This document shows positions 1 through 9,674 of a stretch of 64,000 bases of DNA, in pieces; position 1 is the stretch's first letter; every line of letters begins with the position of its first letter. The translations under genes and the position numbers were made by a program. The notes beneath the pieces are model-generated. The model was not told where the DNA came from and made no database searches. It saw only the letters and a program-made list of their open reading frames with translations. Source of the stretch: Duganella margarita (lineage in GTDB: Bacteria; Pseudomonadota; Gammaproteobacteria; Burkholderiales; Burkholderiaceae_D); the NCBI RefSeq assembly GCF_009857535.1, contig NZ_WWCS01000010.1, forward strand, positions 124,001 through 188,000, given 5' to 3'.

Positions 1-1177
1 GGCCAGCATGTTCGCGGGCTTCCGGGGTTTCGGCCGTGTTCTGCTCGTCGACCAGTCGGGCGCTGTACAGCACGAGGCCGAGGCCGCCTTCGACGTACGC
101 CTTCTGCGCCAGCAGCATGCGCCGCACGTCGGTGTGCTGGATGATCGGCAGTTGCGGCTGCGCCGCGTCTTTCTGCGCCGGGTGGCGGCCTTGCGGCCGG
201 TTGCGCGCATAGTCCAGCGCGTGCAGATAGCCGGTGTAACCCAGCACCGCAGCGCCGAGGCCGACACCGATGCGCGCCTCGTTCATCATGTGGAACATAT
301 TCGCCAGGCCGTGGTGCGGCTTGCCGACCAGATAGCCGATGGCGCCGCCGTTTTCGCCAAAATTAAGCAGGCAGTTGGTGGTGCCGCGATTGCCCATCTT
401 GTGGTTGAGGCCGGCCAACGAGATGTCGTTGCGCGCGCCGAGGCTGCCGTCGTCGTTGACCAGGTATTTTGGCACGATGAACAGCGAGATGCCTTTGACG
501 CCGGGAATCAGCTTGCCATCCTCGCCGGGAATCTTGGCCAGCACCAGGTGGACGATGTTGTCCGCCAGCTCGTGTTCGCCGGCCGAGATCCACATCTTGT
601 TGCCGGTGATGCGGTACTGATTGTCGCCGTCGGGGACGGCGCGGGTGGTGATGTCCGACAGGCTGGAACCGGCCTGCGGCTCGGACAGGCACATTGTGCC
701 GAAGAAGCGGCCAGCCAGCATCGGATTGACGTAGGTTTCAATCTGCGCCGGCGTCGCGCATTTGAGCAAGGTGTTGGCGTTGCTCATGGTCAGGAAGGTG
801 TAGGCCGAGGTGCTGACGTTGGCAGCAGTGAAATACGCCGCCAGCGCCTTCTCGACCACCACCGGCAGCTGCATGCCGCCGCGCTCGTAGTCCTGACCGG
901 CGGCCATCAGGCCCGCCAGCGAGAACGCTTCCAGCGCCGTCTTCACTTCGGGGATGATCTGCACCTTGCCGTCCACCACATGCGGCTCGTTGGCGTCGGC
1001 CTTCTTGTTGTGGTTGGCGAACAGATCGGTGGCGAGACGTTCGGCCGTATCAAGCGCGGCGTCGAAGGTCTCGCGGTTGTGGTCCTCAAAGCGGGCGCGG
1101 CGCGTCAACGCCTCCGCGTCCAGCCACTCGTACAACATGAACGACAGGTCGCGGCGCGACAGAATGGTCGAGCGCAT
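1..1177 (-). CDS. Acyl-CoA dehydrogenase, C-terminus outside window
   Basis: FAD-dependent oxidation of acyl-CoA to trans-2-enoyl-CoA, the first step of beta-oxidation. About 392 N-terminal residues are visible and the frame is open to the window edge. The flavin/substrate signature reads MCLSEPQAGSSLSDIT at about residue 160, followed by GNKMWISAGEHE near 190, both typical of the middle beta domain of this family. The long N-terminal extension before the usual helical domain matches the roughly 600-residue subtype common in Proteobacteria, so about 200 residues are probably missing. The ATG at 1177 lies only 3 nt after the stop of the thiolase gene, so the two are almost certainly one operon. 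Chain-length specificity cannot be read from the sequence. Confidence 0.93.
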   Translation of the reverse strand, partial: MRSTILSRRDLSFMLYEWLDAEALTRRARFEDHNRETFDAALDTAERLATDLFANHNKKADANEPHVVDGKVQIIPEVKTALEAFSLAGLMAAGQDYERGGMQLPVVVEKALAAYFTAANVSTSAYTFLTMSNANTLLKCATPAQIETYVNPMLAGRFFGTMCLSEPQAGSSLSDITTRAVPDGDNQYRITGNKMWISAGEHELADNIVHLVLAKIPGEDGKLIPGVKGISLFIVPKYLVNDDGSLGARNDISLAGLNHKMGNRGTTNCLLNFGENGGAIGYLVGKPHHGLANMFHMMNEARIGVGLGAAVLGYTGYLHALDYARNRPQGRHPAQKDAAQPQLPIIQHTDVRRMLLAQKAYVEGGLGLVLYSARLVDEQNTAETPEAREHAG

Positions 1178-1180
1178 GGC

Positions 1181-2359
1181 TTACACCACTTCGAACAGGC
1201 CTGCCGCTCCCTGGCCGCCACCGATACACATGGTGACCACCACATATTTGACGCCGCGGCGCTTGCCTTCGATCAGCGCATGGCCGACCAGGCGCGCGCC
1301 CGACACGCCATACGGGTGGCCGACCGCAATCGCGCCGCCGTTGACGTTGAGGCGGTCCATCGGGATGCCCAGCGTGTCGGCGCAATACAGCACCTGCACG
1401 GCGAACGCCTCGTTCAGCTCCCACAGGCCGATGTCCTCGACTTTCAGGCCGGCTTTTATCAGCAGCTTGGGCACGGCGAATACCGGGCCGATGCCCATCT
1501 CATCCGGCTCGCAGCCGGCCACGGCGAAGCCGCGGAACACGCCCAGCGGTTTCAGCCCCTTGGCGGCGGCAGTCTGCGCGTTCATGACGATGGCCATCGA
1601 GGCGCCATCCGAGAACTGGCTGGCATTGCCGGCGCTAATCACGCCGCCCGGCAGCGCGCTACGGATCTTGGACACGGCTTCGTACGTGGTATCGGCGCGG
1701 ATGCCCTCGTCGGCCGAAATGGTCACTTCGCGCGACAACAGCTGGCCGGTGGCCTTGTCAGCCACGCCCATTACCGTGGTCATGGGCACGATCTCGGCAT
1801 TGAACAGCCCAGCAGCCTGGGCGGCGGCGGCGCGCTGCTGGCTCTGCACGCCGTATTCATCCTGACGCTCGCGGCTGATGTTGTAGCGCTTGGCGACGGT
1901 TTCGGCGGTTTGCAGCATCGGCCAGTAGATTTCCGGCTTGTTTTTCGACAGCCAGACTTCCTTGTACATATGCATATTCATCTCCTGCTGCACGCAGGAA
2001 ATCGACTCGACGCCGCCGGCCGCATAAATATCGCCTTCGCCGGCGATGATGCGCTGGGCGGCAGTGGCAATGGTTTGCAGGCCGGACGAGCAGAAACGGT
2101 TGATGGTCATGCCGGCGGTGGTCACCGGGCAGCCGCCGCGCAGGGCGATCTGGCGCGCGATATTGCCGCCGGTGGCGCCTTCCGGGTTGGCGCAGCCGGC
2201 CAATACGTCTTCCACTTCGCCGGCTTCCAGGTTGGCGCGCTGGATTGCAGCTTGCAATACATGGCCACCCAAGGTGGCGCCGTGCGTCATGTTAAACGCG
2301 CCTTTCCAGGATTTGGCCAGACCCGTGCGGGCGGTAGAAACAATGACGGCATCGATCAT
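1181..2359 (-). CDS. Acetyl-CoA C-acyltransferase (thiolase)
   Basis: Thiolytic cleavage of 3-ketoacyl-CoA, the last beta-oxidation step. The 392-residue length is normal. Acyl-accepting Cys90 lies in NRFCSSGLQT, the catalytic His348 in GGAIAVGHPYGVSG and the C-terminal Cys378 in MCIGGGQGAA. The start is supported by AAAGGAG about 9 nt upstream. It is the promoter-proximal gene of the pair with the acyl-CoA dehydrogenase. Degradative (FadA/FadI-type) function is inferred from these neighbours and from the FadJ-type enzyme 5 kb away. A biosynthetic PhaA-type role is less likely but cannot be excluded by motifs alone. Confidence 0.95.
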   Translation of the reverse strand: MIDAVIVSTARTGLAKSWKGAFNMTHGATLGGHVLQAAIQRANLEAGEVEDVLAGCANPEGATGGNIARQIALRGGCPVTTAGMTINRFCSSGLQTIATAAQRIIAGEGDIYAAGGVESISCVQQEMNMHMYKEVWLSKNKPEIYWPMLQTAETVAKRYNISRERQDEYGVQSQQRAAAAQAAGLFNAEIVPMTTVMGVADKATGQLLSREVTISADEGIRADTTYEAVSKIRSALPGGVISAGNASQFSDGASMAIVMNAQTAAAKGLKPLGVFRGFAVAGCEPDEMGIGPVFAVPKLLIKAGLKVEDIGLWELNEAFAVQVLYCADTLGIPMDRLNVNGGAIAVGHPYGVSGARLVGHALIEGKRRGVKYVVVTMCIGGGQGAAGLFEVV

Positions 2360-2398
2360 GAGAAGTCTCCTTTAGTGAAGGTGTTATCAATCCAGAAT

Positions 2399-2426
2399 AG
2401 CATAGTTTTAGTACGGTCGTTCGCAA
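2399..2426 (-). promoter_or_regulatory. Candidate promoter with embedded operator for thiolase operon
   Basis: On the minus strand a TTGCGA box (2421–2426) and a TATGCT box (2399–2404) are 16 nt apart. The 14-bp sequence GAACGACCGTACTA (2409–2422) lies mostly between them, where a bound repressor would block RNA polymerase. Nearly the same 14-mer occurs before the fadJ-type gene. A TetR-type regulator would be plausible, but none is encoded in the window. Confidence 0.45.
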
Positions 2427-2561
2427 AATTTATTGTAAGTTTCGCGTAAGCCTCGTGAAAGCATCGCGTAAGGTTCAGCGCCCAAACTCGGACCAAGCTG
2501 ACGAAGTACCAACTATCTCGGCTGGGGACAAAACATCCTACAAAATCAAAGGAGACACATC

Positions 2562-4259
2562 ATGGCAAACAGCGGTACCGCGGATACCCGCAACCTACCC
2601 AAGCAAGCCACGCCGATGACGGCCGAAGAGCGCAAGGTGATTTTCGCCTCCTCGCTCGGCACCGTATTCGAGTGGTACGATTTTTATCTGTACGGCGCGC
2701 TGGCGCCGATCATCGCCAAGCAGTTCTTCATCGGCGAACCGACCACCACCTTCATCTTCGCGCTGCTGGCGTTTGCCGCCGGCTTCATCGTGCGGCCGTT
2801 CGGCGCGCTGGTGTTCGGCCGCCTGGGCGATATGGTCGGCCGTAAGTATACCTTCCTGATCACCATCCTGATCATGGGCGCCTCCACCTTTATTGTCGGG
2901 CTATTGCCGGGCTATGCGGCGATCGGCATCGCGGCGCCGATTGTGCTGGTCGGGCTGCGGATTCTGCAGGGGCTGGCGCTGGGCGGCGAATACGGCGGCG
3001 CAGCCACTTACGTGGCCGAGCATGCACCTGCCGGCAAGCGCGGTTCCTTCACCGCCTGGATTCAGACCACCGCGACTCTGGGCCTGTTCCTGTCGCTGCT
3101 GGTGATTCTGGGCACCCGTACCGCAATCGGCGAGGAAGCCTTCAATGCCTGGGGCTGGCGCGTGCCGTTCCTGGTGTCGGTGCTGCTGCTGGGCGTGTCG
3201 GTGTGGATTCGCATGTCGATGAATGAATCGCCAGCCTTCGCCAAGATGAAATCCGAGGGCAAGACCTCGAAGGCGCCGCTGAGCGAAGCCTTTGGCCAAT
3301 GGCGCAACCTGAAAGTGGTGATCCTGGCGCTGATCGGCCTGACCATGGGCCAGGCGGTGGTGTGGTACACCGGCCAGTTCTACGCGCTGTTCTTCATGAC
3401 CCAAGTGCTGAAGATCGACGGCGCCAGCGCCAACATCATGACCGCGCTGTCGCTGGCCCTGGCCACGCCGTTCTTCATCTTCTTCGGCATGCTGTCGGAT
3501 AAGATCGGCCGCAAGTGGATCATCCTGGGCGGCTGCATCCTGGCGGCGGCGACCTACTTCCCGCTATTCGGCGCCCTGACCCACTATGGCAATCCGCAGC
3601 TGGAAACCGCGTTGAAAAATTCGCCGGTGGTGGTGATTGCCGATCCGGCGTCGTGCCACTTCCAGTTCAACCCGACCAACACCAAGAAATTCCCATCGTC
3701 GTGCGACATCGCCACCGGCATGTTGTCCAACGCTTCGGTGAACTACACCACGCAAGACGCGCCAGCCGGCAGCGTGGCCAAGATCAAGGTCGGCGACAAG
3801 GAAATTTCGTCGTTCAACGCCGTCATGACGCCGGATGGCCTGAACTTCGACAAGCCATCGAAGGATACGGAAGCCGCGCTGAAGAAAGAAGTCGGCGGCG
3901 CCATCAAGGCGGCTGGCTATCCAGCCAAGGCGGATGACGCGCAAATGAACAAACCGATGGTGGTGCTGATCCTGTTCATCCTGGTGCTGTATGTGACCAT
4001 GGTGTACGGCCCGATCGCCGCGATGCTGGTGGAAATGTTCCCGACCCGTATCCGCTACACCTCGATGTCGCTGCCGTACCACATCGGTAACGGCTGGTTC
4101 GGCGGCCTGCTGCCAACCATCTCGTTCGCGCTGGTGGCGTTCAAAGGGGACATCTACTACGGCCTGTGGTACCCGATCGTGATCGCCCTGATCACCGTCG
4201 TCATCGGCGCGGTGTTCGTCGGCGAGACCAAGGACAACAACATCTACGCGGCCGACTGA
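2562..4259 (+). CDS. MFS transporter, metabolite:H+ symporter (MHS) family
   Basis: Inner-membrane proton-coupled uptake of a small organic metabolite, related to the ProP/ShiA/KgtP group. At 565 residues it is longer than the usual 430–500. The N-terminal half has the family pattern TVFEWYDFYLYG, the loop motif GRLGDMVGRKYTF and GGEYGGAATYVAEHAP. A soluble insert of roughly 110 residues (about 350–460) with two cysteines (PASCHFQF and SSCDIA) lies between late transmembrane helices. The start has a strong AAAGGAG. The gene is divergent from the thiolase operon, so a carboxylate or fatty-acid-related substrate is possible, but this is only contextual. Confidence 0.88.
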   Translation: MANSGTADTRNLPKQATPMTAEERKVIFASSLGTVFEWYDFYLYGALAPIIAKQFFIGEPTTTFIFALLAFAAGFIVRPFGALVFGRLGDMVGRKYTFLITILIMGASTFIVGLLPGYAAIGIAAPIVLVGLRILQGLALGGEYGGAATYVAEHAPAGKRGSFTAWIQTTATLGLFLSLLVILGTRTAIGEEAFNAWGWRVPFLVSVLLLGVSVWIRMSMNESPAFAKMKSEGKTSKAPLSEAFGQWRNLKVVILALIGLTMGQAVVWYTGQFYALFFMTQVLKIDGASANIMTALSLALATPFFIFFGMLSDKIGRKWIILGGCILAAATYFPLFGALTHYGNPQLETALKNSPVVVIADPASCHFQFNPTNTKKFPSSCDIATGMLSNASVNYTTQDAPAGSVAKIKVGDKEISSFNAVMTPDGLNFDKPSKDTEAALKKEVGGAIKAAGYPAKADDAQMNKPMVVLILFILVLYVTMVYGPIAAMLVEMFPTRIRYTSMSLPYHIGNGWFGGLLPTISFALVAFKGDIYYGLWYPIVIALITVVIGAVFVGETKDNNIYAAD

Positions 4260-4294
4260 ATCTGAATCGGCCCATCTAGAAACCGCCTTCGGGC

Positions 4295-4428
4295 TAATGC
4301 CGTTAAGTTAAGCTGAAATTTCACATCGTCATTCCCGCGCAAGCGGGAATCCCTAGGACGTTTGCCGGGCAAACGCGGTATGGGTTCCCGCTTGCGCGGG
4401 AACGACGGCGCTTAACTTAACGGCATTA
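4295..4428. mobile_element. MITE-like palindromic element, copy A, inside a terminator
   Basis: A 134-bp element with perfect 19-bp terminal inverted repeats (TAATGCCGTTAAGTTAAGC and its complement). The interior has two inverted CATTCCCGCGCAAGCGGGAA-type palindromes around a GTTTGC/GCAAAC core. It is flanked by GCCTTCGGGC on both sides (4285–4294 and 4429–4438). Removing the element and one flank copy restores AAACCGCCTTCGGGCGGTTT followed by Ts, a normal terminator for the symporter gene. It has no coding capacity. Confidence 0.8.
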
Positions 4429-4460
4429 GCCTTCGGGCGGTTTTTTTTAGTCGTCACAGT

Positions 4461-4731
4461 TCAATCGAAACCATACGATTTTCGTCCCTGGAGTAGCTGC
4501 CGCAGGTAAGCGATCAGGTCGCCAACGCCACCCAGCCACAGCAGCACAAAGGCCCAGACTATGCAGCACCGGCAGCAGGAAGGAGCGCGCGCGGTAAGCG
4601 AACCAGGTGCGGCTGAATACCGGATACTGGCGCGCTTTGGCAGACCAGCCCGCCAGTTGGCCGGCCAGCCGGGCAGGAATCGGCTGTTCGTTGGCGGCGT
4701 CTGTTACGGTGGGTCTGTTCATCACTGACAT
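4461..4731 (-). pseudogene. Small membrane protein with apparent frameshift
   Basis: The first frame begins MNRPTVTDAANEQPIPARL (ATG 4731 or 4722) and reads convincingly to FAYRARSFLLPVL. It then turns into an unlikely Arg/Trp/Pro tail ending at 4447. In another frame, from about 4558 down to a stop at 4461, the sequence reads IVWAFVLLWLGGVGDLIAYL and then a short polar tail, a plausible transmembrane helix. Joining the frames gives a natural protein of about 90 residues with one C-terminal helix. Either the gene carries a real +1/−2 frameshift or there is a base error near 4555–4565. It starts about 9 nt after the alpha/beta hydrolase stop, so it is probably cotranscribed. No family recognised. 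Confidence 0.55.
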
Positions 4732-4739
4732 TCAGAAGA

Positions 4740-6113
4740 TTATTGCATCTGGCTGCGAATCCAGTCCGACATCACGGCCAGCGCCGATGGCGCCAGCGTT
4801 TCCTCGATCTGTCCGTATTCGGCAGGCGCGCCAGTGGTCGCGGTCTGGAACAGGTGATTCAGTTTGGGCAGCTCTTTTACCACGGCACGCGGGTTGTTGG
4901 CCAGTGCGATGCGCATCGCGTCGAGGTCAAGCTTGGCCGGCACCTGACGGTCCAGTTCGCCGTTCAGGACCAGGACAGGCTGGCGCATGGCGCGCAAAGC
5001 CGGTCCCGGCTCCAGACTGAGGAAGGTGCGGAACCACGGCGTGGTGAAGGTTTTCGCCTCCAGCGCCGCCGCGCCCTGCACCACCAGGTCCTCGCGTTCG
5101 CCCTGTTCGAGGATGGCCTGGGCTTTACTACGCGCCTGCTCCGGATCGCGCTCGGCGACGATGGCGGCCAGCATGGTCTGATTCATGGCGCGCTGTCTGG
5201 CGGCTTTGTCGACCTCGCTGTGGTACGCCAGTTGTTCAACCATCAGCAATTCGCCGCGCACGCCGGGACCGGCCATCAGCACCACGAAGCCCAGTTGCGG
5301 GTCGCGCGCGGCGAGCATCGGCGCGATCAGGCCGCCTTCGGAGTGGCCGATGACGCCGAGGTGGCGAGCGTTGATCTGCGGCCGCGTGCGCAGGAAATTG
5401 ACCGCCGCTTGCGCGTCGTCGGCAAAGTCGTGGGTGGTGGCGGTCTTGTAGTCGCCGCTGGAGCCGCCGATGCCGCGCTTGTCGTAGCGCAGCACGGCAA
5501 TGCCCTGGCGCGCCAGATGGTCGGCCAGTACCAGGAAGATCTTGTGGCCAAAAACTTCTTCGTCCCGGGTATTCGGTCCGGAGCCGTGCACCAGCACCAC
5601 CGCCGGCCAGGGTCCGGCACCTTTCGGCACGCACAGGCTACCGGCCAGCTGCACGCCGGCGGCCGAACTGGCGAACTTGACGTCCTCGCTGGTATAGGTC
5701 GGCACGGCGGCGGCGATGGCTTTTTCCTGCGGCCGCGATGGCGCCGTCACAGCCGGCGTGCCGGCCGGCACGCGCTTGAGCGTCAGCGGCGCTTTCTGGC
5801 CCTCGGTCCAGGTGCCGGTCCAGGCCTTGGCCTGATCGTCCCACGTGGCCTGATAGCTGGCCTGCAGTTTGGGCAGCGCGAAACTGAGATGCGTCGCGTC
5901 AGTCGTCAGCTGCTCGACCTTGGCCGAGAACGACTGGCTCGGGCTGGCCAGCGTGGCTTGCCATTGGCCGTCGGCGCTCTTGCTGACATCCAGCACCACC
6001 GTCAATTGGCCGGCGATCACGCCGCTCCATTGCCCTTGCGCGTCTTCCGCGCTGGCCGGCAAGGCCGCGCCCATGGCCGCGATGACGGACAGGCCGCCGA
6101 GGAAGGTCTTCAT
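4740..6113 (-). CDS. Exported alpha/beta hydrolase
   Basis: Probable periplasmic or secreted serine hydrolase (esterase or peptidase-like) of 457 residues. Residues 1–22 form a signal peptide ending ALPASA. Residues about 25–115 form a small beta-rich domain common in this group. The catalytic fold follows: oxyanion HGSG at 176–179, nucleophile elbow GHSEGG with Ser258, Asp near 388 (NGELDRQ) and His near 420 (KLNHLFQ). A complete triad suggests an active enzyme. The substrate is unknown. The short frameshifted gene follows immediately. Confidence 0.87.
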   Translation of the reverse strand: MKTFLGGLSVIAAMGAALPASAEDAQGQWSGVIAGQLTVVLDVSKSADGQWQATLASPSQSFSAKVEQLTTDATHLSFALPKLQASYQATWDDQAKAWTGTWTEGQKAPLTLKRVPAGTPAVTAPSRPQEKAIAAAVPTYTSEDVKFASSAAGVQLAGSLCVPKGAGPWPAVVLVHGSGPNTRDEEVFGHKIFLVLADHLARQGIAVLRYDKRGIGGSSGDYKTATTHDFADDAQAAVNFLRTRPQINARHLGVIGHSEGGLIAPMLAARDPQLGFVVLMAGPGVRGELLMVEQLAYHSEVDKAARQRAMNQTMLAAIVAERDPEQARSKAQAILEQGEREDLVVQGAAALEAKTFTTPWFRTFLSLEPGPALRAMRQPVLVLNGELDRQVPAKLDLDAMRIALANNPRAVVKELPKLNHLFQTATTGAPAEYGQIEETLAPSALAVMSDWIRSQMQ

Positions 6114-6251
6114 GCTGTTGCGCTTTCCGGAATTGAAGAAGGCTCTACCTTAGCCAAACGGCAAGTTCCGCGCAACAATATGCGACCAATCCGCTCCGGG
6201 ATGTCATCAAGCCCCGTTTTCCCGTCACGAATAAAAAAACCGCCCCGGAGG

Positions 6252-6384
6252 TAATGCCGTTAAGTTAAGCTGGAATTTCACATCGTCATTCCCGCGCAAG
6301 CGGGAATCCATAGGACGTTTGCAGGGCAAACGCAGCATGGATTCCCGCTTGCGCGGGAACGACGTTGCTAACTTAACGGCATTA
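6252..6384. mobile_element. MITE-like palindromic element, copy B, inside a terminator
   Basis: A 133-bp sister of the element at 4295–4428, with the same TAATGCCGTTAAGTTAAGC left end and one base missing in the right end. The direct repeat CCCCGGAGG (9 bp) flanks it at 6243–6251 and 6385–6393. Deleting the element and one repeat restores, on the minus strand, AACCGCCCTCCGGGGCGGTT followed by Ts. This is an intact terminator for the PEP-CTERM gene at 6423–7091. Confidence 0.8.
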
Positions 6385-6422
6385 CCCCGGAGGGCGGTTA
6401 AACTTGCGGTAACGTACTCGAT

Positions 6423-7091
6423 TCAGGCAGCTTTGCCTTTGCGGCGACGGGCGACCACACCCATCAGCGCCAGGCCGCCCAGCATCATGGCGTAGGTTTC
6501 CGGTTCCGGCACCGGCGCGGCGATGCTGGAGGTGCCAAACTCTACGCGCAGGCCGGTCGGGTTGCCGCCGTTCTGCTGCCAGTTGGTGACCACGAAGTCC
6601 AGCGTGTTGACGCCGGAGACAAAGCCGCTGGCGGCGTTGAACGAGGTCCAGTCGGTAAAGCCGGCGGCGGTGCTGATGACCTGGTTGTTCAGTTTAACGG
6701 TGACCGCGTTGTCAGCCGCCAGGCGGCCCGCGAACGATGCCGTGGTGGCGTTGTAGCCGGTCAGATCGAACGACAGCGTGTAGGTGTAGGTGCCGGCGCT
6801 CCAGGCGTCAAAGGTCTGGCCCTGGCTGCTGGTCGGCGTGATCCATTTCGAGTCGACGCTATTGGCCAGCCATGGACTCACCGGCCACTGATTGTCGTAG
6901 CTGATGAACGGCGCAGTGTTGGCGATCGTGGTGTCGCTGCTGGCGGCGGTCAGCTTGTAGCTGGTGTCGGTGCTGCCGCTGGTGCCGACGCCGGTGTTTT
7001 TCAGACCGGTGATGGTCGTGGTGGTGGCGGCTTGCGCCGAGCCGGCAAATGCTGCGATGGCCAGGGCGGTGGTGATGACGATGCGTTTCAT
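6423..7091 (-). CDS. PEP-CTERM sorting domain protein
   Basis: Exported protein of 222 residues of unknown function. An N-terminal signal peptide (ends near AGSAQA, residue 21) leads into a Ser/Thr/Asn-rich beta-type region. The C-terminus has the three-part sorting signal: VPEPETYAMMLGGLALMG from residue 194, then the basic tail ARRRKGKAA. By family knowledge such proteins are processed by exosortase and associated with exopolysaccharide at the cell surface. The exosortase is not in this window. An AGAGG ribosome site precedes the ATG. Confidence 0.92.
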   Translation of the reverse strand: MKRIVITTALAIAAFAGSAQAATTTTITGLKNTGVGTSGSTDTSYKLTAASSDTTIANTAPFISYDNQWPVSPWLANSVDSKWITPTSSQGQTFDAWSAGTYTYTLSFDLTGYNATTASFAGRLAADNAVTVKLNNQVISTAAGFTDWTSFNAASGFVSGVNTLDFVVTNWQQNGGNPTGLRVEFGTSSIAAPVPEPETYAMMLGGLALMGVVARRRKGKAA

Positions 7092-7273
7092 GGAAGCCTC
7101 TAAAAGTAAGTTGGTGAAGTTGCCGGCGTCGATAGGGAGGCCGGGTTTTCATCATCGAACCGTTTTTTAGGGCGTCGAAGGAAGGAACTGCTGATGTCGA
7201 AATTATAAACGAGTTTTTTGAAAAATGCTCACATGCCACTTAAATTTCTTTGCAGCATGTGAGCATCGTGCAA

Positions 7274-9355
<2,082 letters not shown>

Positions 9356-9674
9356 GTCTCTTCCTTATGATTTTAGTGGGTGAGCTACGCGCTCACTATA
9401 CCGCATAAAAGAACGATCGTATTATTATTTTGACGGGTTTTGCATGCCGAGAAGAAACTTCGTAACGCTGCGAAGCAGGCCCGTCTTTGTTGCTGCGAAG
9501 GGACAATTTACCCCCCTTATTCATTGCTCAGCTTGCTTCGACTTTAATTAGACGAAATAATAAACCAACGCCGCATATTCCCCGCCCCCGAATATCATAT
9601 TAATTCTCACCAAATACCACCGCGAATAAATATCAAGGGTATTTGGATATTTATTTATATTGATAGGGATTTCC
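9356..9674. promoter_or_regulatory. Divergent intergenic region with shared fad-type motif
   Basis: About 320 bp without a gene between the fadJ-type gene and the chemotaxis operon. GAACGATCGTATTA at 9411–9424 matches 12 of 14 bases of the motif in the thiolase promoter, and a TATAGT box lies between it and the fadJ start. The right half (about 9540–9674) is very AT-rich and presumably holds the chemotaxis promoter. No convincing −35/−10 pair could be fixed there. Confidence 0.4.

Noticed and set aside
8..2449. Long plus-strand open frame of 813 codons
   Set aside because: Antisense shadow of the acyl-CoA dehydrogenase and thiolase genes; the product is rich in Arg, His and Gln with no domain, as expected from high-GC codon bias.
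4295..6384. Repeated palindromes considered as a CRISPR array
   Set aside because: Copies are dispersed kilobases apart, are themselves palindromic and have no regular spacers or cas genes.
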